Assembly: GCA_963965975.1 (NCBI GenBank)
Contig: OZ014421.1
Span: 3,895,001-3,959,000, forward strand
Source of the DNA: Xestospongia bergquistia
Lineage: Eukaryota; Porifera; Demospongiae; Haplosclerida; Petrosiidae
Reading direction: 5' to 3'
DNA length: 64,000 nt
Part shown: piece by piece, positions 1 through 11,627 of the stretch
How positions within the stretch are numbered: position 1 is the first letter of the stretch
How the letters are laid out: each line of letters opens with the position of its first letter
Notes under the pieces: model-generated
The model's database searches: none
The model's input: the letters and a program-made list of their open reading frames with translations, nothing else
What the model was told of the DNA's origin: nothing
Program-made: the position numbers and the translations under genes

Positions 1-912
1 ACTGAGCAGTTGACTTTATAAACTTCTCTCAATAGTCTAAACCTTCTAAAGTCTGTAACTTAAAGACTTTAGAGCGTTAATGCAAACTAAATTAGTAAAC
101 TGTTGATAGCAGTTTACTTAGTTAGTGCAATAAAGTCCTTTAGACTGAGCAGTTTATTTTATAAACTTCTGTCAATAATCTAAACCTACTAAAGTCTTTA
201 ATTTAAAGACTTTAGAGCGTCAATTCAAACTAACTTATTAAACTGTTTATAGCTGTTTATTTAGTTAGTGCCATAAAGTCCTTTAGACTGAGCAGTTCAC
301 TTTATAAACTTCTGTCAAATATCTAAATCTTCTAAAGTCTTTAACTTAAAGACTTTAGAGCGTTAATGCATAGAAACTTACTAAACTGTTAATAGCTGTT
401 TATTAAGTTATTGCCATAAAGTCCTTGAGACTGAGCAGTTTAGTTTATAAACTGCTCTCAATGGTCTAATCCTACTAAGGTCTTTAACTTAAAGACTTTA
501 GAGCGTTAATGCAAACTAACTTACTAAAATCTTAATAGGTGTTTATTTAGTTAGTGCCATAAAGTCCTTTAGACTGAGTAGTTTACTTTATAAACTTCTC
601 TCAATAGTCTAAACCTTCTAAAGTCTTTAACTTAAAGACTTTAGAGTGTTAATGCAAACTAACTTACTAAACTGTTATTAGCTGTTTGTTTAGTTAGTGC
701 CATAAAGTCCTTTAGACTGAGCAGTTTACTTTATAAACTTCTCTCAATAGTCTAAACCTTATAAAGTCTTTTACTTAAAAACTCTAGAGCGTTATTGCAA
801 ACTAAGTTACTAAAGTGTTAATAGCTGTTTATTTATTTAGCGCCATAAAGTCCATTAGACTGAGCAGATTACTTTATAAACTTCTCTCAATAGTCTAAAC
901 CTTCTAAAGTCT
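1..912 (+). repeat. 143-bp satellite array, subtype A
   Basis: Tandem monomers with a period of 143 bp: the landmark ACTGAGCAGTT falls at 1, 144 and 287. Each monomer runs ACTGAGCAGTTTACTTTA, CTCTCAATAGTCTAAACC, a palindrome around AAAGTCTTTAA, then GCAAACTAACTTACTAAAC and a GCTGTTTATTTAGTTAGTGC tail. Subtype A is marked by TTCTCTCAATAG, by GCTGTTTA and by GTGCCATAAAG. Monomers differ by scattered point changes. No coding potential is visible. Confidence 0.97.
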
Positions 913-1584
913 TTAACCCTTTCACGGGCAGTTGCGCAATTTTGCGCAGGCGAATGTAATTATTGAGTGGGCGGTAGCGCAATTTTACGCAGGAGCCATT
1001 ACCAGGACACGTAGACTTTTTTTTTGAAAGGAACAACGCGAAGGCATTTGTAAATACTCGTTTGCAAAGCTAAAGACCCAATTAAAGCATCATGGCTTCG
1101 TAAGGCAGAAACTTCATACAGTTGCCTTCTGAAACAGACCTCCAATTGAAAGCTCCGCCCAAATTAATTGACAGGATATGATTGTTTCATTATGAGATGT
1201 GTCCAAGAAAACCTTCGTTGTGCACTTAGTTTGCATCGTTTGGCTTAGAACAAAGTATCAACAGACTCCCCACACAACGAAGAGATCAACTGTATGCTCA
1301 TAAAAATGATCAGTCGAGTTCTTCTGTTTCAGATATGGCTTCGAAATGTAAGCGTTTTTTGTCGTAGTATAGTACAGAGTTGAGCTTTCATTATACGGCT
1401 TTTCTTGTTGTTATGGTAAAAACAACAACCTATATATCCTGTCACACTAGTTACTTACATGTAAGCGTCACGTAGTTGCTATAGTAAGCTTTTAAAGCGT
1501 TGCTATTGTTGAAAAGCGTTTTTGGAAAAGTAGCCACCCATGGGCGTGATTACACTTAATTTGCCCCGCCCGTAAAAGGGTTAA
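913..1584 (+). mobile_element. piggyBac-like non-autonomous element 1 (with TTAA duplications)
   Basis: The element proper is 917-1580 (664 bp), with TTAA at 913-916 and 1581-1584. Its ends are CCCTTTCACGGGC on the left and the complement of CCCTTTTACGGGC on the right. Removing it and one TTAA restores an ordinary monomer (AAAGTCTTTAACTTAAAG), so this is a clean insertion. Just inside the left end lie two copies of a palindromic motif, GCGCAATTTTGCGCAGG and GCGCAATTTTACGCAGG, that are shared with the element at 10118. There is no transposase. A pyrimidine-AG tract before 1335 leads into a 10-codon frame starting MASKCKRFLS and then a stop, possibly a scrap of a transposase start. The piggyBac assignment rests on the TTAA target and the CCCTTT end. 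Confidence 0.85.
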
Positions 1585-4205
1585 CTTAAAGACTTTAGAG
1601 CGTTAATGCAAACGAACTTAGTAAACTGTTAATAGCTCTTTACGTAGTTAGTGCCATAAAGTCCTTTAGACTGAGCAGTTTACTTTATAAACTTCTATCA
1701 ATAGTCTAAACATTCTAAAGTCTTTAACTTAAAGACGTTAGAGCGTTAATGCAAACTAACTTACTAAACTGTTAATAGCTGTTTATTTAGTTAGTGCCAT
1801 AAAATTTTTTAGACTGAGCAGTTTACTTTATAAACTTCTATCAATAGTCTAAACCTTCTAAATTCTTTAACTTAAAGACTTTAGAGCGTTAATGCAAATT
1901 AACCTACTAAACTGTTAATAGCTGTTTTTTTAGTTAGTGCCATTAAGTCCTTTAGACTGAACAGTTTACTTTATCAACTTCTCCCAATAGTCTAAACCTT
2001 CAAAGTCTTTGACATAAAGACTTTAGAGCGTTAATGCAAACTAACTTACTAAACTGTTAATAGCTTTTTAATTAGTTAGAGCCATAAACACTTTAGACTG
2101 AGCAGTTTACTTTATAAACTTCACTCAATATTCTAAAACTTCTAAAGTCTTTAACTTAAAGACTTTAGAGCGTTAATACAAACTAACTAAACTGTTAATA
2201 GCTGTTTACTTAGTTAGTGCCATAAAGTCCTTTAGACTGAGCAGTTTACTTTATAAACTTCTCTCAATAGTTAAAACCTTCTAAAGTCTTAAACTTAAAT
2301 ACTTTAGAGCGTTAATGCAAACTAACTTAATAAACTGTTAATAGCTCTTTATTTAGTTAGTGCCATAAAGTCCTTTAGACTGAGCAGTTTACTTTACAAT
2401 CTTCACTCAATATTCTAAACCTTCTAAAGTCTTTAACTTAAAGACTTTAGAGCGTTAATGCAAACTAAGTTACTAAACTGTTAATAGCTGTTTAATTAGT
2501 CAGCGCCATAAAGTCCTTCAGACTGAGCAGTTTATTTTGTAAACTTCTCTCAATAGTCTAAACCTTCTAAAGTCTTTAATTTAAAGACTTTAGAGCGTTA
2601 ATACAAACTAACTAAACTGTTAATAGCTGTTTAATTAGTTAGTGCCATAAAGTCCTTTAGACTGAGTAGTTTACTTTATAAACTTCTCTCAATAGTCTGA
2701 ACCTTCTAAAGTCTTTAATTTAAAGACTTTAGAGCGTTAATACAAACTAACTAAACTGTTAATAGCTGTTTAATTAGTTAGTGCCATAAAGTCCTTTAGA
2801 CTGAGCAGTTTACTTTAAAAACTTCTCTCAATAGTCGAAACCTTCTAAAGTCTTTAACTTAAAGACTTTAGAGCGTTAATGCAAACTAACTTACTAAACT
2901 GTTAATAGCTGTTTATTTAGTTAGTGCCTTAAAGTCCTTTAGGCTGAGCAGTTTACTTTATAAACTTCTCTCAATAGTCTAAACCTTATAAAGTCTTTTA
3001 CTTAAAGACTTTAGAGCGTTAATGCAAACTAACTCACTAAACTGTTAATACCTGTTTATTTAGTTAGTGCCATAAAGTCCTTTACACTGAGCAGTTTACT
3101 TTATGAAGTTCTAGCAATAATCTAAACATTCTAAAGTCTTTAACTTAAAGACTTTAGAGAGGTAATGCAAACTACCTTACTAAACTGTTAATAGCTGTTT
3201 ATTTAATTAGTGCCATAAAGTCCTTTAGACTGAGCAGTTTACTTTATAAACTTCTCTCAATAGTCTAAACCTACTAAACTCTTTAATTTAAAGGCTTTAG
3301 AGCGTTAATGCAAACTAACTTATAAACTGTTAATAGCTGTTTATTTAGTTAGTGCCATAAAGTCCTTTAGACTGAGCAGTTTACTTTACAAACGTCTCTC
3401 AATAGTCTAAACCTTCTAAAGTCTTTAACTTAAAGACTTTACATCGTTAATGTAAACTAACTTACTAAATTGTTAATAGCTGTTTATTTAGTTAGTGCCA
3501 TAAAGTCCTTTATACTGAGCAGTTTACTTTATCAACTTCTCTCAATAGTCTAAACCTTCTAATGTCTTTAACTTAAAGACTTTAGAGCGTTAATGTAAAC
3601 AAACTTACTAAACTGTTAATAGCTTTTTAAGTAGTTAGTGCCATAAAGTCCTTTAGACTGAGCAGATTACTTTATCAACTTCTCTCAATAGTCTAAACCT
3701 TCTAAAGTGTTTTACTTAAAGACTTTAGAGCGTTAATGCAAACTAACTTACTAAACAGTTAATAGCTGTTTATTTATTTAGTGCCATAAAGTCCTTTAGA
3801 CTGAGCAGTTTACTTTATAAACTTCTCTCAATAGTCTAAACCTTATAAAGTCTTTAATTTAATGACTTTAGAGCGTTAATGCAAACTAACTTACTAAACT
3901 GTTAATAGCTGTTTATTTAGTTAGTGCCATAAAGTCCTTTAGACTGAGCAGTTTACTTTATAAACGTCTCTCAATAGTCTAAACCTTCTAAAGTCTTTAA
4001 CTTAAAGACTTTAGAGCGTTAATGCAAACTAACTTACTAAACTGTTAATAGCTGTTTAGTTAGTTAGTGCCATAAAGTCCTTTAGACTGACAGTTTACTT
4101 TATAAACTTCTCTCAATAGTCTAATCCTTCTAAAGTCTTTAACTTAAAGACTTTAGAGCATTAATGCAAACTAACTTACTAAACTGTTAATAGCTGTTTA
4201 TTTAG
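1585..4205 (+). repeat. 143-bp satellite array, subtype A (continued)
   Basis: About 18 monomers of subtype A follow the first transposon directly. Most retain GCTGTTTATTTAGTTAGTGC and TTCTCTCAATAG. A few lose blocks of 5 to 10 bases around CAAACTAACTTACTAAAC (for example near 2180, 2610 and 2750). Three monomers with the shared variant AATACAAACTAACTAAAC lie close together, which suggests local copying. No gene is seen. Confidence 0.96.
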
Positions 4206-7200
4206 TTAGTCCCATAGAGTCCGTTAGACCTATCAGTTTACTTTGTAAATTTCACTCTATAGTCTAAACCTTTTAAGTCTTTAAATTAAAAACTTTAGAG
4301 TGTTAATGCAAACCAACTTACTAAACTGTTAATTGCAGTTTATTTAGCTAGTCCCATAGAGTCCGTTAGACCTATCATTTTACTTTGTAAATTTCACTCA
4401 ATAGTCTAAACCTTCTAAAGTCTTTAAATTAAAGACTTTAGAGTGTTAATGCAAACCAACTTACTAAACTGTTAATAGCAGTTTATTTAGTTAGTTTCAT
4501 AGAGTCCTTTAGAGTGAGCTGTTTACTTTGTAAACCTCACTCAATAGTTTAAACCTTCTAAACTCTTTAATTTAATGACTTTAGAGCATTAATGCAAACT
4601 AACTTACTAAACTGTTAATAGCTGTTTATTTAGTTAGTGCCATAAAGTCCTTTAGACTGAGCAGTTTACTTTATAAACGTCTCTCAATAGTCTAAACCTT
4701 CTAAAGTCTTTAACTTAAAGACTTTAGAGCGTTAATGCAAACTAACTTACTAAACTGTTAATAGCTGTTTAGTTAGTTAGTGCCATAAAGTCCTTTAGAC
4801 TGACAGTTTACTTTATAAACTTCTCTCAATAGTCTAATCCTTCTAAAGTCTTTAACTTAAAGACTTTAGAGCATTAATGCAAACTAACTTACTAAACTGT
4901 TAATAGCTGTTTATTTAGTTAGTCCCATAGAGTCCGTTAGACCTATCAGTTTACTTTGTAAATTTCACTCTATAGTCTAAACCTTTTAAGTCTTTAAATT
5001 AAAAACTTTAGAGTGTTAATGCAAACCAACTTACTAAACTGTTAATTGCAGTTTATTTAGCTAGTCCCATAGAGTTCGTTAGACCTATCAGTTTACTTTG
5101 TAAATTTCACTCAATAGTCTAAACCTTCTAAAGTCTTTAAATTAAAGACTTTAGAGTGTTAATGCAAACCAACTTACTAAACTGTTAATAGCAGTTTATT
5201 TAGTTAGTCCAATAGAGTCCTTCTGAATGAGCAGTTTACTTTATAAAATTTACTCAATAGACTAAACCTTCTAAAGTCTTTAAATTAAAGACGTTAGAGT
5301 GTTAATGCAAACCAACTTCCTAAACTATTAATAAAATTTTTTTTAGTTAGTCTAATAGAGTCCTTTAGACTGAGCTGTTTACTTTATAAACTTCACTCAT
5401 TAGTCTAAACCTTCTAAACTCTTTAAATTAAAGACTTTAGAGTGTTAAAGCAAACCAACTTACTAAACTGTTAATAGCAGTTTATTTAGTTAGTCCCATA
5501 GAGTCCATTAGACCTATCAGTTTACTTTGTAAATTTCACTCTATAGTCTAAACCTTCTAAAGTCTTTAAATTAAAAACTTTAGAGTGTTAATGCAAACCA
5601 ACTTACTAAACTGCTAATAGCAGTTTATTTAGCTAGTCCCATAGAGTCCGTTAGACCTATCAGTTTACTTTGTAAATTTCACTCTATAGTCTAAACCTTC
5701 TAAAGTCTTTAAATTAAAGACTTTAGAGTGTTAATGCAAACCAACTTACTAAACTGTTAATAGCAGTTTATTTAGTTAGTCCAATAGAGTCCTTTTGAAT
5801 GAGCAGTTTACTTTATAAATTTTACTCAATAGTCTAAACCTTCTAAAGTCTTTAAATTAAAGACTTTAGAGTGTTAATGCAAACCAACTTACTAAACTGT
5901 TATTAACATTGTATTTAGTTAGTCTAATAGAGTCCTTCAGCTGAGCTGTTTACTTTATAAACTTCACTCAATAGTTAAGCCTTCTAAAGTCTTTAAATTA
6001 TAGACTTTAGAGTGTTAATGGAAACCAACTTATTAAACTGTTAATAACTTTGTATTTAGTTAGTCTAATAGAGTCCTTCAGACTTAGCTGTTTACTTTAT
6101 AAACTTCACTCAATAGTTAAGCCTTCTAAACTCTTTAAATTACAGACTTTAGAGTGTTAATGCAAAGCAACTTACTAAACTATTAACAGCAGTTTATTTA
6201 GTTAGTCCCATAGAGTCCTTTAGAATGAGAGGCTTACTTTATAAAATTTACTCAAAACTCTAAACCTTCTAAAGTCTTTAACTTAAAGACTTTATAGTGT
6301 TAATGCAAACCAACTTACTAAACTGTTAATAGCAGTTTATTTAGTTAGTTTCATAGAGTCCTTTAGAGTGAGCTGTTTACTTTGTAAACCTCACTCAATA
6401 GTTTAAACCTTCTAAACTCTTTAATTTAAAGACTTTAGAGTGCTAATGCAAACCAACTTACTAAGCTTTTAATAGCAGTTTATTTAGTTAGTCCAATAGA
6501 GTCCTTTTGAATGAGCAGTTTACTTTATAAAATATACTCAACAGTCTAAACCTTCAAAAGTCTTTAAATTAAAGACTTTAGAGTGTTAATGCAGACCAAC
6601 TTACTAAACTGTTAATAAGAGTTTATTTAGTTAGTCCCATAGAGTCCTTTAGACTGAGCTCTTTACTTTATAAACTTCACTCAATAGTCTAAACCTTCTA
6701 AAGTCTTTAATTCAAAGACTTTAGAGTGTTAATACAAACCATCTTACTAAACTGTTAATAGCAGTTTATATATTTACAAACCAACTTATACAAACAATAC
6801 AAACCAACTTACTAAACTGTTAATAGCACTTTATTTAGTTAGTCCCATAGATTCCTTTAGAATGAGCAGTTTACATTATAAAAATTACTCAATAGTCTAA
6901 ACCTTCTAAAGTCTTTAAATTAAAGACTTTATATTGTTAATGCAAACCAACTTACTAATCTGTTAATAACACTTTATTTAGTTATTCCCATAGAGTCCTT
7001 TAGACTGAGCAGTTTACTTTATAAACTTCACTCAATAGTCTAAACCTTCTAATGTGTTTAAATTAAAGAGTTTAGAGCGTTAATGCAAACCAACTTATTA
7101 TACTGTTAATGCCATTTTATTTAGTTGGTGCCATTAAGTCCTTTAGACTGAGCAATATACTTTAAAAATTTCACTTATTAGTCTAAGGTTTCTAAGCTCT

Positions 7201-7992
7201 TTAAATTAAAGACTTTAGACCGTTAATGCAAACCAACATACTAAACTGTTAATAGCAGTTTATTTAATTAGTCCCATAAGTTTTTTAGACTGAGCAGTTT
7301 AGTTTATAAAATTTACTCAATAGTCTAAACCTTCTAAAGTCTTTAAATTAAAGACTTTAGAGTGTTAATGTAAACCAACTTAATGAACTGTTAATAACAG
7401 TTTATTTAGTTAGTTTCATAGAGTCCTTTAGACTGAGCTGTTTACTTTATAAACTTCACTCAATAGTCTAAACCATCTAAATTCTTTAATTTAAAGACTT
7501 TAGAATGCTAATGCAAACCAACTTACTAAATATAACAGTTTATTTTGTTAGTCCAGTAGGGTCCTTTAGACTGAGCTGTTTACTTTATAAACTTCACTGA
7601 ATAGCCTAAACCATCTAAACTCTTTAATTTAAAGACTTTAGAGTGCAAATGCTGACCAATTTACTGAACTGTTAATAGCAGTTTATTTAGTTAGTCCCAT
7701 AGAGTCCTTTAGAATGAGCAGTTTACTTTATAAAAATTACTCGATAGTCTAAACCTTCTAAAGCCTTATAATAAAGACTTTAGAGTGTTATTGCAAACCA
7801 ACTTACTAAACTGTTAATAGCAGTTTATTTAGTTAGTCCCATAGAGTCCTTTAGACCTATCAGTGTACTTTATAAACTTCACTCAATAGTCTAAACCTTC
7901 TAAAGTCTTTAATTTAAAGACTTTAGAGTGTAATGCAAAACAACTTATTATACTGTTAATACCATTTTATTTAGTTAGTGCCATTAACTCCT
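4206..7992 (+). repeat. 143-bp satellite array, subtype B
   Basis: From about 4206 the monomers change to a second subtype: GCAGTTTATTTAGTTAGTCC, CATAGAGTCC, TTCACTCAATAG and GAGTGTTAATGCAAACC. A block of about 713 bp (five monomers, roughly 3850-4562) recurs at 4563-5275 with the same private variants, including TAAACGTCTC at 3961 and 4674. The duplication therefore straddles the subtype border and carries two subtype A monomers into subtype B. A small scrambled insert lies at about 6765-6805. No gene is seen. Confidence 0.95.
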
Positions 7993-8647
7993 TTAACCCT
8001 TCGTTTGCGGAAGGCTCCATAAGGAGCCCCACCCAATTTCATTGCAAAACGCGGAAGGCTCTTTTAGGCACCTGGAAGTATTATAAAAACATTCGCTTGT
8101 TTGCATCGATTTTTTTTTTTGAAATGGCTCGTTTTCTAAGCTCTAATGATCCTGAGACATTGTTACAATTAATGGAAGAAATAGATAGCGATTTTAGCGA
8201 TGACGATTTCGATGGTTTTATTGATGAAAATGATGATAATGAAAAAAAAGATGATTGTTTTTCAGATGAAGAAACTAGTAATATTACTACAACTTTCTCT
8301 TCTTCTGGTACCACCTCTTCTTCAACTTCTCCTACAAATTATCCTGATATTAGTATTCCTCAGTATCAAGAAAAACCAGACTAATTCTAACGAACCAGTC
8401 AGTTATAAAGTTACCGTTTATATGTAGACAAAGGTACGAGCATCGATAGATTACAACTCTCTTGCTGACTCCCTTCTTCCATCAGAACCTCGTGGCTAAC
8501 CACAAAGTTATTTTTAGACTTCTACTATAAATAGAAACCTCAAAACGCCCTGAAATGGTAAGACAGCACAATAGTTGATTCAAGCAATTTTTATCCCGCA
8601 CCACGCCCCTAACGAGCAATAATTGAATAACGCAGTTGAAGGGTTAA
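7993..8647 (+). mobile_element. piggyBac-like internally deleted element 2 (with TTAA duplications)
   Basis: The element proper is 7997-8643 (647 bp), flanked by TTAA at 7993-7996 and 8644-8647. Ends read CCCTTCGTTTGCG and, complemented, CCCTTCAACTGCG, a 13-bp inverted repeat with three mismatches. A subterminal motif GCGGAAGGCTC occurs twice near the left end (about 8007 and 8051). It carries a short acidic reading frame at 8124-8384 and then about 260 bp of non-coding sequence. The catalytic part of a transposase is absent, so it would need a helper. Its ends differ from those of elements 1 and 3, so it is a separate family. Confidence 0.85.
8124..8384 (+). CDS. acidic N-terminal fragment of a piggyBac-type transposase
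   Basis: An 86-residue frame from an ATG in good context (GAAATGG). Residues 1-10 read MARFLSSNDP. Next comes a strongly acidic stretch (about residues 17-52, rich in D and E, with DSDFSDDDFDGFIDENDD), then a Ser/Thr-rich tail. An acidic low-complexity N-terminus is typical of piggyBac-family (PGBD-like) transposases, whose catalytic DDD core should follow after roughly 100 residues; here it is missing. The frame ends at TAA inside the element. The sequence shows the frame and its composition; its family comes from the TTAA-flanked element around it. It may be an untranslated leftover. A longer frame can be opened with a TTG upstream, but the ATG is preferred. Confidence 0.55.
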   Translation: MARFLSSNDPETLLQLMEEIDSDFSDDDFDGFIDENDDNEKKDDCFSDEETSNITTTFSSSGTTSSSTSPTNYPDISIPQYQEKPD

Positions 8648-9345
8648 ATGACCAGTTTACATTAGAAATTTCACTTATTAGTCTAAGGCTTCTAAAGTCT
8701 TTAAATTAAAGACTTCAGACCATTAATGGAAACAAGCTTACTAAACTGTTAATAGCAGTTTATTTAGTTAGTCCCATTAAGTCCTTTAGACTGAGCAGTT
8801 TACTTTATAAACTTTACTCAACAGTCTAAACCTTCTAAAGTCATTAAATTAAAGACTTTAGAGTGTTAATGCAAACCAACTTACTAAACTGTTAATTGCA
8901 GTTTATTTAGTTAGTCCCGTAGATTCTTTAGAATGAGCAGTTTAATTTATGAAATTTATTCACTAATCTAAACCTTCTAAACTCTTTAAATTAGAGTGTT
9001 AATGCAAATCAACTTACTAAAGTGTTAATAACAGTTTATTTAGTTAGTCAGATAGAGTCCTTTAGACATAGCTGTTTACTTTATAAACTTCACTCAATAG
9101 TCTAAACCTTCTAAACTCATTAATTTAAAGACTTTAGAGTGTTAATGCTAACCAACATACTAAACTGAGAATAGCAGTTTATTTAGTTAGGCCCATAAGT
9201 CCTTTAGACTGACCAGTTTACTTTATAAAATTTAATCAGTCTAAACTTTCTAAAGTCATTAAATTAAAGACTTTAACGTGTTAATGCAAACCAACTTACT
9301 AAACTGTTAATAGCAGTTTAGTTAGTTACTTTCATAGAGTCCTTT
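8648..9345 (+). repeat. 143-bp satellite array, subtype B (to inversion breakpoint)
   Basis: About five degraded monomers in the forward orientation follow element 2. One lacks part of the palindrome (around 8985-8998). The array breaks at about 9345 inside TCCTTTA and continues in the opposite orientation. No gene is seen. Confidence 0.93.
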
Positions 9346-10113
9346 ACCATTAACAGTTTATTAAGTTTGTTTGCAATAACACTTTTAAATCTTTAAATTA
9401 AAGACTTAAGAATGTTTAGACTGTTGAGTAAATTTTAAAAAGTAAACTGCTGAGACAGAAGGACTTAAAGGGACTAACTGAGTAAACTGCCATTAACAGT
9501 TTGTCAAGTTTGTTTGCATTAATGCTCTAAATTCTTTAATTTAAAGACTTTAGAAGGTTTAGACTATTGAGTGAACTTTCTAAAGTAATCTGTTCAGACT
9601 AAAGGACTTAAAGGGACCTACGTAATAATAATCTGCAATTAATGGTTTACTAAATTTGAGTGTATTAAAACATTAAAGTCTCAAATTTAAAGACTTTAAG
9701 AGGGTTAGGCTATTGATTTCAGTTTATAAAGTAAAGTGAAAAGAGTAAAGGACTTAAAACGACTAACTAAATAAACTGCCATTAACATTTATTAAGTTTC
9801 TTTGCATTAATGCTCTAAAGTCTTAAATTTAAAGACTTTAGAAGGTTTAGTTTATTGAGTGAATTTTATAAAGTAAACTGCTCAAAGTAAAAGACTTAAA
9901 GGGACTAACTAAATAAACTAGAATTAACATTTTATTAAGTTTGTTTCCAATAACGCTCTATTGACTTTATTTTAAAGACTTTAGAAGTTTAGACTATTGA
10001 GTTAAGGTTATAAAATAAACTGTTGAGACTAAAAGACTTACAATGACTAACTAAATAAATTACCATTAACAGTTTATTAAGTTTGTTTGCATTTACGCTT
10101 TAAAGTCTTTAAT
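9346..10113 (-). repeat. 143-bp satellite, inverted block, part 1
   Basis: From about 9346 the monomers read as the complement of the preceding array: CCATTAACAGTTTATTAAG, GCTCTAAAG, TTTAGACTATTGAGT, GTAAACTGCTGAGAC. The period is unchanged. Copies are more divergent than in the flanking arrays (for example AGTGAAAAGAG near 9740 for the usual GTAAACTGCTCAGAC). No gene is seen. Confidence 0.94.
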
Positions 10114-10755
10114 TTAACCCTTTCACGGGTAATCAAATTAATTAAGATCAACATCCTGTGGGTGACTTGATTATTCGCGTTTTACTCGAGGTCACCTTTG
10201 GTCATTTTTCTGTCTTGTTGAGAGCTGTACGCTCTATTTTTGACAGGTTAGTTGTTGTATAATAGTTTTTGGTTATATTCTTAGAGTTTGAAGCTTGTGT
10301 CAACAACTTTAGATAAAAAAAAAAGCTTCGTCATACCAATTTCATTCGCGGGTACTTAACCTAGATTTGTGACAGTTTTTATAAGGCTATTACTCATTAT
10401 GAATTATTTTTTGGACAGGTTAGTTGTTGTATATTGGTTATTGGTTGTGTTCTTAGAGTTTATGGAGCTGGAGATAGCAGTGCAGCTGGATTCTTCATCT
10501 TCCACATCTTCATCCGTAATGTAAACATCGAAGTTGTTGTCAGATTCACCATCACTAGGCATTTCTTCAAGATAATTTAACAGGAAATTAGGGTCTGAGG
10601 GTAATATATCTCTTCTACAAGTCATAATCTCACTTTCTTTTATAAAAATTGATTTTAATAATAATTTGACATATGCTGCGCAAAATTGCGCAGCCACCCA
10701 CTCAAAAGGAAGCCACGCCTGCGCAAAATTGCGCAGCAATCCGTGAAAGAGTTAA
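10114..10755 (-). mobile_element. piggyBac-like internally deleted element 3 (with TTAA duplications)
   Basis: The element proper is 10118-10751 (634 bp) between TTAA at 10114-10117 and 10752-10755. The left end is CCCTTTCACGGGT and the right end complemented is CTCTTTCACGGAT. Read on the - strand, its start has GCGCAATTTTGCGCAGGCG, then GAGTGGGTGGCTGCGCAATTTTGCGCAG, matching the start of element 1 (GAGTGGGCGGTAGCGCAATTTT) in motif order and spacing. The two thus belong to one family, although their interiors differ. It holds a short acidic frame on the - strand (10404-10625) and no catalytic domain. Confidence 0.85.
10404..10625 (-). CDS. acidic N-terminal fragment of a piggyBac-type transposase
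   Basis: A 73-residue frame beginning MTCRRDILPSDPNFL. It includes an acidic run (about residues 19-47, with EEMPSDGESDNNFD and DEDVEDEESS) and an Asn/Thr/Ser-rich end. The ATG at 10625 is preferred: the longer frame reaching 10739 runs back into the terminal repeat and would encode the GCGCAAAATTGCGC motif, which is unlikely to be coding. As in element 2, only the region before the expected catalytic core remains. It shows no obvious sequence match to the frame at 8124 beyond acidity. Product and expression are uncertain. Confidence 0.5.
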   Translation of the reverse strand: MTCRRDILPSDPNFLLNYLEEMPSDGESDNNFDVYITDEDVEDEESSCTAISSSINSKNTTNNQYTTTNLSKK

Positions 10756-11308
10756 AGACTTTAGAAGGTTTAGACTATTGGGTGTACTTTAAAAAGGAAA
10801 CTGCTCAGACTAAAGGACTTAAATGGACTAACTGAATAAACGTCATTTAACGGTTTATTAAGTTTTGTTGCATTTATGCTCTAAAGTCTTTCATTTAAAG
10901 ACTTTAGAAGGTTTAGATTATTGAGTGAATTTTATAAAGTAAACTGCTCAGAGTAAAGGACTTAAAGGGACTAACTTAATAAACTGGAATTAACAGTTTA
11001 TTAAGTTTGTTTGTATTAACACTCTAAAGTCTTTAATTTAAAGACTTTAGAATGTTTAGACTATTGAATTGTTTTTATAAAGTGAACTGATGAGAATAAA
11101 GGACTTAGGGACGTAGTAAACAAACTGCAATTAACAGTTTATTAAGTTTTTTTCCAATAACGCTCTAATGTCTTTAAATTAAAGACTTTAGAAGGTTTCG
11201 ACTATTGAGTTAAGGTTATAAAATAAACTGCTGAGACTAAAGGACTTAAAATGACTAACTAAATAAACTACATTAACAGTTTATTAAGTTTGTTTGCGTT
11301 CACGCTCT
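10756..11308 (-). repeat. 143-bp satellite, inverted block, part 2
   Basis: About four complemented monomers lie between element 3 and the large transposon. They carry GCTCTAAAGTCTTTAATTT and TTAGACTATTGAGT in the inverted orientation. The last one is cut at GCTCTAAAT by the 4.2-kb insertion. No gene is seen. Confidence 0.94.
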
Positions 11309-11312
11309 AAAT

Positions 11313-11350
11313 GTGACCGTAAATACGAAAATGGTACCTAACGCGCAATT
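11313..11350 (+). repeat. left terminal inverted repeat of the 4.2-kb transposon
   Basis: Begins GTGACCGTAAATACGAAA and continues through GGTACCTAACGCGCAATT. It pairs with 15503-15540 and differs at one base (C here, T in the complement of the other end). The high identity suggests that the element inserted fairly recently compared with the age of the satellite. Confidence 0.93.
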
Positions 11351-11627
11351 ATTGTTTTTTCACTACAGGCTAAAATATGTTCCAAATGGTTGACTAATGG
11401 AAATCGAGATTTCGGTATAGTCGAGGTCCACAAACACTATACCTCATGTTGCTCTTTCAAACTTAACAAAATTCTATGTTTTCCAATGTTATAACAATTT
11501 TTCTAACACAACTGTTATAGTATACGGTTTTACCGCGAATGGAGCCATGCTTGACGTGATGCACTGCCCTGGTAACACAGGCCCTTGCGCGCTAAGAGCT
11601 GCAGCTGTTGCTTTCAGTTAGAATTCG

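Noticed and set aside
8081-8427. Other open frames over element 2 (serine-rich on the - strand, methionine/leucine-rich in another + frame)
   Set aside because: They are overlapping shadows of the acidic frame at 8124-8384 and show low-complexity composition.
10404-10739. Longer version of the acidic frame in element 3
   Set aside because: The added N-terminal part translates the terminal repeat and palindromic motif; the ATG at 10625 is more credible.
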